A stretch of 64,000 nt of DNA from Adenanthera pavonina (Eukaryota; Streptophyta; Magnoliopsida; Fabales; Fabaceae), in the NCBI GenBank assembly GCA_026686845.1, contig JAIVEN010000024.1, positions 3,707,501 through 3,771,500 on the forward strand, given 5' to 3'. The notes beneath the pieces were generated by a model. The model did not search any database. It saw nothing but the letters and a program-made list of their open reading frames with translations, and was not told the DNA's origin. Both the position numbers and the translations under genes were made by a program. Shown here in pieces: positions 50,490 to 60,666 of this stretch (positions are counted from its first letter, which is position 1; every line of letters starts with the position of its first letter).

Positions 50490-52208
50490 TGTTGAATCAA
50501 GTGTTTTGATGATTCCCAACTAACACTCAAGAGCTTGGATTGAAGATATCAAAGGAGATCAAAGTTGTTTCAAGTGAAGATTTTCTGAGTATTTGTTGTT
50601 AGATCTCTTGTAACTTCTTTTGTTTTAGTTATGATGGGGTAAAAGAATTTGATTTAAGAAAAAGATGTTTTCAAACCTTGATTTGAAGTCAAATCTTTTC
50701 TTATTTGAAAAATACTCACAAACAGACGAAGTTTAAAAGGTTAAACTGAACTGTCAAGTTGGAAATTCGAACTTTGCCTTTGGAAATTCGAATTTTGAGA
50801 TTAAACTGAACAAGTCTGAAGAGATGTCTCTCTGTCAGAAGAATTTTGGTCTTTCAAAATTCGAATTTTCATCAAGTCTAAAAGAAGCCTCTTTGTGACA
50901 GACGAACTTTACAGTTTCAAAATTTGAATTTCAGACAAAATGCAATTTGTGAAAACTAAAAAAATTCGTCTGAAACTATGTTAAAGTTCATCTGAAATTA
51001 AGAAGAAATTGAGTTTGAAAAATGCTCTCTGACAGACGAACTTTGACTTTGCAACATTCGAATTTTCATATAAGTCTGAAAGAAGCCTCTTTGTGACAGA
51101 TGAACTTTACAGTTTCAAAATTCGAATTTCAGACAAAACACAACTTGTGAAAACCAAAGAAATTCGTCTGAAACTATGTTAGAGTTCATCTGAAATCAAG
51201 AAGAAATTAAGTTTCAAAATTGATCTCTGACAGACGAATTTCACTACGTCAAAATTTGAATTTCGAAGAAAGTGAACTACTGTGCCTCTTTGAACGTTCA
51301 ATGGACAGATGAATTTTGGGCATCCAAAATTCAAATTTCGAGGGTACTGTAGAAAATTGAAAACACTGTTCACGATTTACAGAAAAACTTTCTTCTTGAA
51401 AATTCATATGTCACATTGAGAAAATACTTTATAAGTTTCAAAATTCGAATTTCACTCTATTGACAGACGAACTTCGTATTTTAACGTTGGAAGCTTTAAC
51501 CTTCGGTTCCTTCGAAATTCGTCTGTTGACCAACCAAAATTTGAATTTCAGTATGTCAGAAGCATTAAATACGGTTGGTAAATGGATAGTTTTTCTGAGT
51601 AACTGTTGGATAACTTCTCCAACGGATAGATTTAAGTCTCTAACGGATATTTGAGACCTAAAACTATAAATATAACATCATTTGAAGTTGTGGGTCACGA
51701 ATCAAACTTGTTAATACCTGCTGAATCTTCTTCTCAAAAGCTTTTACCCTCTCAACTTCATTATCTGTACTTTAACCTTCATATCTACTATATTCAAGAG
51801 AGTTATATCTTTGTAAACAATCTACTCTTCATCTGGAAGATAGGTTTACTTGTGAGAAAAATTCACAAGGGGACTGGGAAGCACATAGAGAAAGTGCTTG
51901 GAGAGTTTGAGAGAGCTTAGAAACAGAGCATACTCGTGTACTGTGGCATTAGCAAGAAGCCCGTTGAAATTCTTGCTGTATAGTGGATAAATCTCAAGAG
52001 GTGTCTTGGGGACTGGATGTAGGTCAAGAGGATAGACCGAACCAGGATAAATCACTGAGTCTTTCTCTCCTTATCCTTACTTATCAACTTGCTCTATTTT
52101 ACTCATTGCTTTCATTATACTGTGATATCTTCACCCACTTCACTTTGTGCAGAAAAATTTCAATCTTCCCAATTCACCCCCCCTCTTAGGAAGTCAGCCT
52201 TGCTAACA
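50490..52208 (+). repeat. Copy A 5' LTR
   Basis: 1719 bp. A TATA-like ctataaatata lies at 51664-51674, with a group of MYB-type sites upstream. Most of the LTR's first 1.1 kb is an array of CAGACGAA(C/T)TT, AATTCGTCTG and AATTCGAATT motifs. It ends gctaaca, two bases before the primer site. Confidence 0.95.
51664..51674 (+). promoter_or_regulatory. TATA box of copy A 5' LTR
   Basis: ctataaatata, conserved in the 3' LTR (61841-61851) and as ctataaatag in the copy B fragments. Confidence 0.65.
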
Positions 52209-52210
52209 AG

Positions 52211-52222
52211 TGGTATCAGAGC
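52211..52222 (+). promoter_or_regulatory. Copy A primer-binding site
   Basis: tggtatcagagc, complementary to the 3' end of initiator tRNA-Met, two bases after the LTR; it primes minus-strand synthesis. Confidence 0.92.
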
Positions 52223-52263
52223 CCGGATTCCCATTCAAAGGATTTTACAGTCCGGGAACAAAG

Positions 52264-54044
52264 ATGGCTGGCTTTAGAGAGAGTATACTTCCTGAAGGGA
52301 ACAACACTAACAGACCACCAGGCTTCAGTGGAGAGCATTATGGGTACTGGAAGATGAGGATGCAGATCTTGACATCTGGTCAGTCATTGATAAAGGAGAT
52401 TTCGTCCCAATGGCTCTAACTGTAGATGGAAGATACAAAGAGAAGCTGGAAGCAGAGTGGAATGATGAAGACAGGAGGAGAGTCCTACTGAATTTTAAAG
52501 CAAAGCATTGTTTAGTCAGTGCCCTGAACCAGGACGAATTCTACAGGGTCTCACAATACACCACTGCAAAAGGGATGTGGGACACTCTGCAGATTGCACA
52601 TGAAGGGACATCTGGGGTCAGGGAGAACAGACTCAATACATGCATTGGAGAGTATGAGAGCTTCAAGATGGCTAAAGGAGAAACTATAAAAGAGCTCCAA
52701 AAGAGATTCACTCTCATTGTGAATCAACTAAAGAGCCTAGGAAAGGAATACACTCAATCAGAGAAAGTGAGAAAAATTCTCAGAGCACTTCCTCTGGAAT
52801 GGCAGCCCAAGGTGACAGCAATAGAAGAAGCCAGAGGAGAATCAATGGCCTCTGTCACAGCTCTCTTTGGCAGCCTTGAAGAGTATGAAGGAAAAATCAA
52901 AGCTCTCAAGGAAGCTGGGATGGACAGAAAGAAGAAAGGCCTTGCCCTCAAAGCTGCTGATGAAAAGGAAGAAGAATCTGACGAAGAGGATGGGCTGGAT
53001 GAGGAAACTCTGGCTATGATGGTCAGAAAATTTGGAAGATTCTACAGCAAGAAGAAGGACAAGAGATTCTTCAAGAAGGTAGCTGCTGGGGAAAGCAAGA
53101 AAGAGGCAAAAGAACCTGTGACTTGCTATGAGTGCAAGAAGTAGGGACACATAAAGTGGGACTGCCCCCAATTCCTCAAGAAGCAAGAAAAAGAAAAGAA
53201 AGGTGCTGACAAAGGGAAAAAGAAGAAAGCCTACATCTCATCCATATGGGGCAACAGCTCAGATGAGGAAGAAGAAGATGAAGATGAGATTGCCAACATT
53301 TGTCTGATGGCACTTGCTTCTGAAGAAGCTACACCCTCATATAGCAGTGATCAGGATGAAGAGGTATATGAATCTGAACCTTCCTATTCTGAATTGCTGG
53401 ATGCATTTCATGAGCTTCATGATGATTTCATTAAAGTTGCTAAAGAACTAAAACTGGCAAAGAAGAAAATAAATAAGCTGGAATCTCAAAACACAATCTC
53501 TGAAATTACTTCTTTACCTACTGCTGAATCTGTTTGTTGTACTTCATGCACTGAACTTAAACAAACTAATGATTACTTAGTCAAAAGCATGTCTAGGCTC
53601 ACTAGAGATAAAGATATGTTGTTTGCCTTGATGGGGAGCCAAAGAATTTCACAAGGAAAAGCTGGTCTTGGCTGTGATCCATGTGCTGTCAAGGAAAAGA
53701 TTAGGAAGAAAAACCAAAATGCATATAGGAGACATTTTATGCATGCTGAGAACAATAAGAAGAAAAATAATGCATCACCTCACATTGAGACATATAATCA
53801 ACCAAGGCATGCTAAACAGAAGTATTATCTGCATTGTTTTCTTCCTGCCTCTCAATCTAGTAGTCCCTTCACTACCTGTCATTTCTGCAACAAAAAGGGA
53901 CACATTTCCAGTTCCTGTATCTTAAAGAAAAATGGACTTAGCAGGAAAGTTGAATGGGTTCCCAGAGTTGCATCTGCATCTAAGGAAACATCTACTAACC
54001 AAAAAGGACCCAAGCAAATTTGGGTAACTAAAACGAAAACATGA
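52264..54044 (+). pseudogene. Copy A gag, two lesions
   Basis: Structural protein of the virus-like particle. The ATG at 52264 opens MAGFRESILPEGNNTNRPP, then FSGEHYGYWKMRM, the usual start of the copia gag (UBN2-type) domain. A one-base frameshift near 52370 moves the reading to the frame giving IWSVIDKGDF and continuing to 54044. A first zinc knuckle reads CYECKK-stop-GHIKWDC: the TAG at 53142-53144 falls inside the CX2CX4HX4C motif, probably from CAG. An acidic, coiled-coil-rich segment follows (53250-53600). A second knuckle, CHFCNKKGHISSSC, lies at about 53878-53919. It ends IWVTKTKT and TGA at 54042-54044, overlapping the pol ATG (ATGA). A conserved basic linker precedes the end. Confidence 0.9.
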
Positions 54045-57000
54045 ATATTGACTTGCAGGTCTGTCTTAAAGCCAAGAAAAGCAACAAATGGTATATGGAC
54101 AGTGCCTACTCGAGCCACATGACTGGTGATAAGGAGAAGTTCATCACCCTTAGAGACAAGAAAGGAGGAAAGGTGATCTTTGGAGGTGATCAATATGGCA
54201 AAATCGTTGGAATTGGCATTGTGGGGAAAAATTCAGAAACATCCATTGAAGAGGTGCTGTTTGTAATTGGCCTCAACCACAATCTGCTAAGCGTGAGTCA
54301 GACCTGTGATAGAGGAAACTGGGTGCTGTTTGACTCAAAGTTTTGCCTGGTCATCAGAAAAAGTGATCACAAAGTAATCTTAAAAGCTCAAAGGGATGGT
54401 AACTGTTATACTATTGATCTTGATGAACTTCCTCCCTTAGATTCTGTGTGCTTAATTAGTCAAAATAATGATAGTTGGTTATGGCATAGGAGATTAGCTC
54501 ATGTTAATATGAATCAATTGTCTAAACTGGTTAAAAATGAGCTAGTTACTGGTTTGCCAAAAATTTCTTTTGAAAAGGATAAAGAATGTGATGCATGCTT
54601 AAAAGGAAAACAAACTAAATCATCCTTCAAATCTAAAAACATAGTTGCCACAACTAAACCACTTGAATTGCTGCATATGGACTTAATTGGACCTTCTAGG
54701 GTAAAGAGTCTTGGTGGTAATCTGTATGTGCTTGTAATTGTAGATGATTATTCTAGATTCACTTGGACATTACTTCTTTCCTCTAAAAGTGATACCTTTG
54801 ATGCATTTGTAACCCTAGCTAAGAAAGTGCAAAATGAGAAAGGTATTTCTATTGTTTCTATCATGTCAGATCATGGAGGAGAATTCGAAAATGCATACTT
54901 CCTGGAATACTGCAATAAGCATGGAATTGATCACAACTTCTCAGCACCAAGAACTCCTCAACAAAATGGAGTCGTAGAAAGGAAGAATAGAACTATTGGA
55001 GAAATGGCTAGAGTTATGCTGAATGAGAAGGAACTATCTCAAGTATTTTGGGCTGATGCAGTAAACACAACAAGTTACATCATCAACAAAGCCTACATCA
55101 GACCCATTCTTGGAAAGACTCCATACGAGCTGTACAAGGGGAGAAAGCCAAATCTGTCCCATCTCCATGTGTTCGAATGCAAATGCTTCATTCACAACAA
55201 TGGAAAAGAAAATCTGAGTAAGTTTGATGCCAAATCCGATGAAGGTATATTTCTAGGCTATTCTAGTAGGAGTAAGGCATATAGAGTTTATAACAAAAGA
55301 ACAAATGTGGTAGAAGAGTCTGTGCATATTGTTTTCATTGAAAATGAAACTGTTTCAAAACATGCTACCAATGAGGATGATCTTGCTTTCAACTTTGAAA
55401 AACTAGGCATCTCTGATGAAAGTAAAACTGAACCTCCAAAGATATCTGAATCTGTTAACATAGAGGAAGATATTCAGGAGCAAGAGTTTGATGAAAATGA
55501 TGAAGAAACATCTCAAGAACTCCCTAGAGCTTGGAGATATCAAAGGAATCACCCTGTTGATCAAGTAATAGGGGATGTTCAAGAGAAAGTCAAAACCAAA
55601 AAACAATTAAGGGATCAAATGTTGAACTGTGCTTTCATTTCTCAAATTGAACCCAAATGTGCTGAAGAAGCCTTAACTGATGATTACTGGATTTTGGCTA
55701 TGCAAGAAGAGCTAAATCAGTTTGAAAGAAATCAAGTCTGGGATTTAGTTCCAAGACCCAAAAGTCATCCTGTTATTGGTTCCAAATGGGTTTTCAGAAA
55801 TAAACTTGATGAATCTGGAACAATAATTAGAAATAAGGCTAGACTGGTTGCTAAAGGGTATAACCAGGAAGAAGGCATTGATTTTGAAGAAACCTTTGCA
55901 CCAGTAGCTAGACTAGAGGCTATAAGAATACTGCTGGCATATGCATGCATGAAAAACATTTTACTGTATCAGATGGATGTAAAGAGTGCCTTTCTAAATG
56001 GATATATCATGGAAGAGGTCTATGTAGATCAACCTCCAGGATTTGAGGATTCTACAAAACCAAACCATGTTTATAAACTAAAGAAAGCTCTTTATGGTTT
56101 AAAACAAGCCCCTAAAGCATGGTATGAGAGACTGAGCAATTTTCTAAGTGAAAAAGGATTCAATAGAGGCAAAGTTGACACAACCTTATTTACTAAGAAA
56201 GAAAATAAAGATTTACTAATTGTTCAAATTTATGTTGATGATATTATTTTCGGTGCTACTAATGAGGCTCTTTGCAAGAAATTTTCTGAGTTAATGCAGG
56301 GAGAATTCGAGATGTCTATGATGGGTGAACTCAATTTCTTCCTTGGACTACAAATCAGACAGCGAGATGATGGTATCTTCCTCAGCCAATCCAAGTATCT
56401 GAAAGAGCTGCTAAAGAAGTTTGGAATGGAGAATGCCAAGTCAATGGGAACACCTATGGCTACTGCAACCAAACTGGACATGGATGAAAATGGGAAGATG
56501 TTTGACATTACTCAGTACAGAAGAATGATTGGATCCCTGCTGTATTTAACTGCCAGCAGACCTGACATTATGTTCAGTGTCTGTATGTGTGCAAGGTTCC
56601 AATCATGCCCCAAAGAGACCCATGCAACAGCTGTGAAAAGAATTTTCAGATATCTCATTGGAACATCACAGATGGGTCTTTGGTATCCAAAAGGCAATGG
56701 AGAAGATCTCAAAGGATACACTGATGCTGATTTTGCAGGATCCAAAACTGACAGAAAAAGCACAAGTGGAACTTGTCAGTTTCTTGGAGGATACCTGGTT
56801 TCATGGTTCAGCAAAAAGCAAAATAGTGTGGCTCTATCCACTGCAGAAGCTGAGTATGTTGCAGCTGGAAGCTGTTGTGCTCAAGTCATCTGGATAAAGC
56901 AGAAGCTAGAGGATCTTGAGGTTAAAATAAAGGAGATACCCATCATATGTGATAATCAAAGTGCCATAAATATCACTAAGAATCCTGTCATGCACTCAAG

Positions 57001-57175
57001 GACGAAACATATTGAGGTTAGGCACCACTTCATAAGGGATCACGTTCTGAAAGGAGAAGTTAAAATGGAATACATCCCAACAGAAAATCAAGTAGCTGAT
57101 ATACTCATCAAACCTCTACCCCGAAGACAGGCATTGCAAAATAAGAAGAGAATTGGGAATGGTAAATCCCAATGA
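54041..57175 (+). CDS. Copy A pol: protease-integrase-RT-RNase H
   Basis: 1044-codon open frame for copying and inserting the element. The protease motif reads WYMDSAYSSHMTGD (Asp20; copy B has DSAC). The pre-integrase/zinc region starts at WHRRLAHVN (residue 148) and ends with CDACLKGKQ. The integrase core has Asp214, Asp277 (SDHGGEFEN) and Glu313 (NGVVERKN), a DD35E arrangement. The RT has Asp646 (DVKSAFLNG) and YVDD at 731-734. RNase H has YTDADFAG (Asp895), STAEAEYVA, CDNQSAI and RTKHIEVRHHF. The ATG at 54041 overlaps the gag TGA and lies in the -1 frame. Near the end, an extra base in the CCCC run at 57119-57122 shifts the last ~20 codons, as shown by the copy B ending NPNKL. Confidence 0.95.
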   Translation: MNIDLQVCLKAKKSNKWYMDSAYSSHMTGDKEKFITLRDKKGGKVIFGGDQYGKIVGIGIVGKNSETSIEEVLFVIGLNHNLLSVSQTCDRGNWVLFDSKFCLVIRKSDHKVILKAQRDGNCYTIDLDELPPLDSVCLISQNNDSWLWHRRLAHVNMNQLSKLVKNELVTGLPKISFEKDKECDACLKGKQTKSSFKSKNIVATTKPLELLHMDLIGPSRVKSLGGNLYVLVIVDDYSRFTWTLLLSSKSDTFDAFVTLAKKVQNEKGISIVSIMSDHGGEFENAYFLEYCNKHGIDHNFSAPRTPQQNGVVERKNRTIGEMARVMLNEKELSQVFWADAVNTTSYIINKAYIRPILGKTPYELYKGRKPNLSHLHVFECKCFIHNNGKENLSKFDAKSDEGIFLGYSSRSKAYRVYNKRTNVVEESVHIVFIENETVSKHATNEDDLAFNFEKLGISDESKTEPPKISESVNIEEDIQEQEFDENDEETSQELPRAWRYQRNHPVDQVIGDVQEKVKTKKQLRDQMLNCAFISQIEPKCAEEALTDDYWILAMQEELNQFERNQVWDLVPRPKSHPVIGSKWVFRNKLDESGTIIRNKARLVAKGYNQEEGIDFEETFAPVARLEAIRILLAYACMKNILLYQMDVKSAFLNGYIMEEVYVDQPPGFEDSTKPNHVYKLKKALYGLKQAPKAWYERLSNFLSEKGFNRGKVDTTLFTKKENKDLLIVQIYVDDIIFGATNEALCKKFSELMQGEFEMSMMGELNFFLGLQIRQRDDGIFLSQSKYLKELLKKFGMENAKSMGTPMATATKLDMDENGKMFDITQYRRMIGSLLYLTASRPDIMFSVCMCARFQSCPKETHATAVKRIFRYLIGTSQMGLWYPKGNGEDLKGYTDADFAGSKTDRKSTSGTCQFLGGYLVSWFSKKQNSVALSTAEAEYVAAGSCCAQVIWIKQKLEDLEVKIKEIPIICDNQSAINITKNPVMHSRTKHIEVRHHFIRDHVLKGEVKMEYIPTENQVADILIKPLPRRQALQNKKRIGNGKSQ

Positions 57176-58176
57176 ATTGTAAGTTATACTTATGAAATTC
57201 TCTTTTTAGAGTTTTAAATCTTAAAATTAATTCTAACTTCAGCATCGGAGAGTGTTTAATTTAAGTTGCAGGTGCTCATCACAAGACTAAATGGCTATAC
57301 TCTTGAAGATTTGAGCATATCAAAATGGAACAACCAGAAAGTGAAGTAAACAACGAAAATCCTATGTTCTGGATCCATTCTGTAAGTTCTTAATGATGAT
57401 GCTTATATTTGAAATGGTGTTAAATGTATGTTGCTTCAAAAAACTGTGTTTTTATACTGGTCAACGAGGTCAACATTTGAATTTTAAGTGACCAACAGAC
57501 GAACTTTGACCTGTTATACTTTGGAACAGTTCTCACTGATGCCTCGAAATTCGTCTGTCAAATATGGAAGTTCGAATTTTCAAGAACAAAATTTACAAAG
57601 ATATGATTGTCCATCACTGTTATATGAATTATTGCTACTTAACATTCGACTATTGGACAACCTTTACAAAAGTTGAAAAATTCGAATTCACAATTCAAAA
57701 TTCGTCTGTTGAATCATGTTCTTCATGATGAATGCTTGAAAGATGATGCTCTGCTTGCTTAATTCGTCTATTGGTTGTAGTTTTGATTGTTGATGCTATT
57801 TTCTCTTCAACGTTTGAACTTTGTTGAAACAAAATTCGTCTGTTGTGCATGTACTGCTTGTTCCAAGCCTCTGTCAGACGAACTTTCAGATGAAAATTCA
57901 TCTGTCAGTAAGCTTTGCTGAACGATTTAACTTGTAACTGCCCGAAGTTCGAATTTTGACCCCTCAAAATTCGTCTGACAGACGGTTACATACGTTAAAT
58001 CTGACGGTTTTCCAGAGAACAGGCGTAACCCTATTTGTAACTCCTTCAAGCCTGTTCTGATTCTCTCTTCAATCCTCTTAACTCCTGTCCAAAAACCGTC
58101 ATTCTTCACCGATTAAACTTCCATTCGCATTCCTTAAATCTTTTCTCAACCACATTCTGCATCATTCAACCGAAAA
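57176..58176 (+). other. Copy A spacer between pol and aORF with motif array
   Basis: About 1 kb without coding features. Between about 57490 and 57990 it carries at least seven copies of CAGACGAA or TTCGTCTG and several TTCGAA palindromes, the same motifs that fill the LTR. A possible leader for the aORF follows. Confidence 0.75.
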
Positions 58177-60368
58177 ATGGCGAGAGTGAAGAATCCTGGA
58201 GCAGGACAAGCTGGAACTCGACCAAAGAGAATGGTCAAATCTCAATATGCTACAAAGGAAGGAGAGAAATCTAAGAGAAAGGCCGAACCCAGTAAAGCTA
58301 CTCCTTCCAAACGCTAAAAATCATCATCCAAGGTAGATTCTCAGAAAACTGGTCCCTCATCATCAAAATCTGCGGTTCCTTAGGCTGATACTACTGCTGT
58401 GGCTTCCTCCTCTTCTACACAATCTGGAGAATATGAACTTACTACACTACCACTTTGGAGCACTCCAGAGATTCAAGAAGAGTATTCTACCAAGTTTTCC
58501 AGCAAGAAGGTAATAAAGCCTCACTGTGTGAATATGGAACAATTCTTAATATCTAACAACTTTGATGCTGGATATGGTTGTTAAGATATAAGAATCTGTT
58601 GGAGATTGCTGAAAAATATGACGATGAGGTAGTGAAAACTTGGTATGCCTCTCTTAAATATAACAGCAAGAAAAGGAAATGGGAGGTCACCTTGAGATCA
58701 AGGACCATTTGGCTTGCTGATAAAACCTTCAATGAGGTGTTGGAAATCCCAGGTCAAGATGGGCTGAAAGTTGACATCACAGCCTCTGGTTATATGGATG
58801 AGGCTAGCACAGCTGATGAAGAAGGTGAGCCCTTCCTATATTACAAGGAGAACACTATCTTGGACACCTTATTCAGAAGAAGGGAGAATAGGCCCACAAT
58901 AAATCTGTTGAAGCCCACAGACCTAAGTGTACAAGTAAGGATTCTGCACTACATTGTGTCCAGGATCATTTTCAATAAAGGTGGAAGCTTCAATTTGATA
59001 ACAAGGGTAGAGGCTCATGTGATGACTGCTATCATTCGTGGAAAGCTAATTAACATGGGTCATATCATCCTCTAGCGAATGATAAAGGCAAGGGATCAGA
59101 GGAAGGATTCCACACTCCCCTATGCAGCAATTATTTCAAGAATCCTGCAGCATGCTAGGATTCAACACATTGAAAAGGGGAAAGGGAAACTCACTGAGGC
59201 CGTCAAAGAAGAGAAATTGCAAAGGATGGGCATTGAAAGAGATGAAGGACATTGGGTTGGAAAGGGAGCAGGGAAATCTGAAGACTTGTTCATTGTTGCT
59301 GATGCTTCCCTCCAACAAGAAGGCACTTCTGAGGCTCCTGGAAGATCTGTATCTCAGCCTTCTCAGCCCATTCCATCTCCATCCAGGCCTACATACCCTC
59401 CTTCCACTCCCTCTTCTCGGGTCAAGCCAACAAAGATCACTGAGTTGTTTGACAGTCTGTCAACACTCATTCTCAGCATTAGGGATGAGCAAAACACCAA
59501 ATTTGCTCATCTACAAGATCAAATCCATCAGTTGGCTGTAAATATGAAGGTAGTAGCTGATGCTTATGAAGAGATCAAAAATGCAATACCTACCACTTCA
59601 GCTCCACCTCAGCCTGGTGTTCCTGAGCCTACTCTGTCCCCATCTCCTGTGCCTCTAAGTCCTTTTGAGCTGGATTCTCCTATCCCTGGTGTTGGTATGC
59701 AAGAGATTGAACCAACTGGCACGCCAAAGGCCTCCAGTAATGAGGCAAGTCCTGGTCCACCCTTGGACTATGGCATGGAGGAAGAGGGTCTGCAGGAAAT
59801 AAGCCCAATTGAGCAGAGTGAAGCAGTTGCTCAGGACTCTATCCTTTCCACCCAAGAGTCTGAGCAAGTTGAGCAGCTAGTAGCATCCATATTTACTTCA
59901 CCATTTCTGCAAGCTGCACTCAATGAGGAAAGAAGCATTGTGCCTGTTATTGACTTTGCTGCTATTGCTCACAATGCCCTTCTGCTAGCTCAAAGGAGAA
60001 GGCTTGAAGAAATGTTTCCTCCTCCTAAACCAGCCTCTCCTTCTCTTGCTGCTTATGGGCTGTCAGAGGAACAGAGAGCTTGACTAGCTATTTCAAGATA
60101 GGAAATGCAAGAGCTGCTTGAGGTCTCTGATGATAGTAAAGATGAAGAACCTAGCCCTGAGCCTGCGGCATCAACCCAGCCAGAGATTCCTTTTGCTCCT
60201 ATCCCTCTTCGTGCTGTTCCTATTTCTCAGATTCCTCCTCCAATAGATTTTGTTGGGCTTTCTGATGATGCCAAAAAGGGGGAGAAGATAAAGCAAACTG
60301 GAAAATCTGATGAGTCTTCTGGGAAAGGAAAGACATACAGCAAGAAGTTTAAGCCAAAGAAGAAATAA
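58177..60368 (+). pseudogene. Copy A accessory 3' ORF (aORF), plant transposon protein-like
   Basis: Third ORF of the element, between pol and the 3' LTR, about 730 codons. The ATG at 58177 opens a very basic N-terminus (MARVKNPG, RPKRMVKS, EKSKRKAEPSK). A globular part of about 230 residues follows: LTTLPLWSTPE, YASLKYNSKKRKWEV, TIWLADKTFNEVLEIPGQ, LLKPTDLSVQVRILHYIVSR and IKARDQRKDSTLPYAAIISR. Its order resembles the 'putative plant transposon protein' domain (PF20167 type), seen in extra ORFs of plant LTR elements. Then come a Pro/Ser-rich linker, an acidic segment, and a Lys-rich end (KGKTYSKKFKPKKK) before the TAA at 60366. Stops at 58315, 58381, 59073, 60081 and 60099 and a frameshift near 58570 disable it. 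No signal peptide or membrane segment is evident, so an envelope role is not supported. Domain naming is from memory of the family pattern. Confidence 0.8.
60273..60287 (+). promoter_or_regulatory. Copy A internal polypurine tract 1
   Basis: aaaaagggggagaag inside the aORF C-terminus (codes AKKGEK); nearly identical to the functional tract at 60653. Confidence 0.6.
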
Positions 60369-60415
60369 TTGTTTTAGATCTTAGGCTGAACCTTCCTGTT
60401 GTATCTTGTTTGATG

Positions 60416-60449
60416 GTTATTCCTTATGTTTTGTTATTCCTTATGTTTT
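60416..60449. repeat. 17-bp tandem repeat x2
   Basis: gttattccttatgtttt twice in direct succession, just after the aORF; not seen in copy B. Confidence 0.85.
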
Positions 60450-60588
60450 GAGAACTGATCTTAAATTGAAATATGTATTGAAACAATTTGATTAAATGAA
60501 TTATGTTCTTGGTTGCAATGTTTTGGGGTTTGAATCTCTTCACTTAATCTGTTGGAAATGATATCTTATAAACTGTAATGCATATGTT

Positions 60589-60597
60589 GAGGGGGAG
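60589..60597 (+). promoter_or_regulatory. Copy A internal polypurine tract 2
   Basis: gagggggag, shared with copy B near 48933. Confidence 0.5.
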
Positions 60598-60652
60598 CTT
60601 GTGTAAGTAAACCCAAGTACTAATCCAGTTTGTGAGTTGTTTTGTCATCATC

Positions 60653-60666
60653 AAAAAGGGGGAGAA
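60653..60666 (+). promoter_or_regulatory. Copy A polypurine tract at 3' LTR
   Basis: aaaaagggggagaa immediately before the 3' LTR; primer for plus-strand DNA. Confidence 0.92.

Noticed and set aside
51179..51373. Minus-strand 64-codon frame repeated at 61356-61550
   Set aside because: Present twice only because the two copy A LTRs are near-identical; it overlies the motif array and has no domain.
54041..57175. Copy A pol as evidence of an active element
   Set aside because: Pol is nearly intact, but gag has a frameshift and a stop in its first zinc knuckle and the aORF has five stops, so this copy cannot move on its own.
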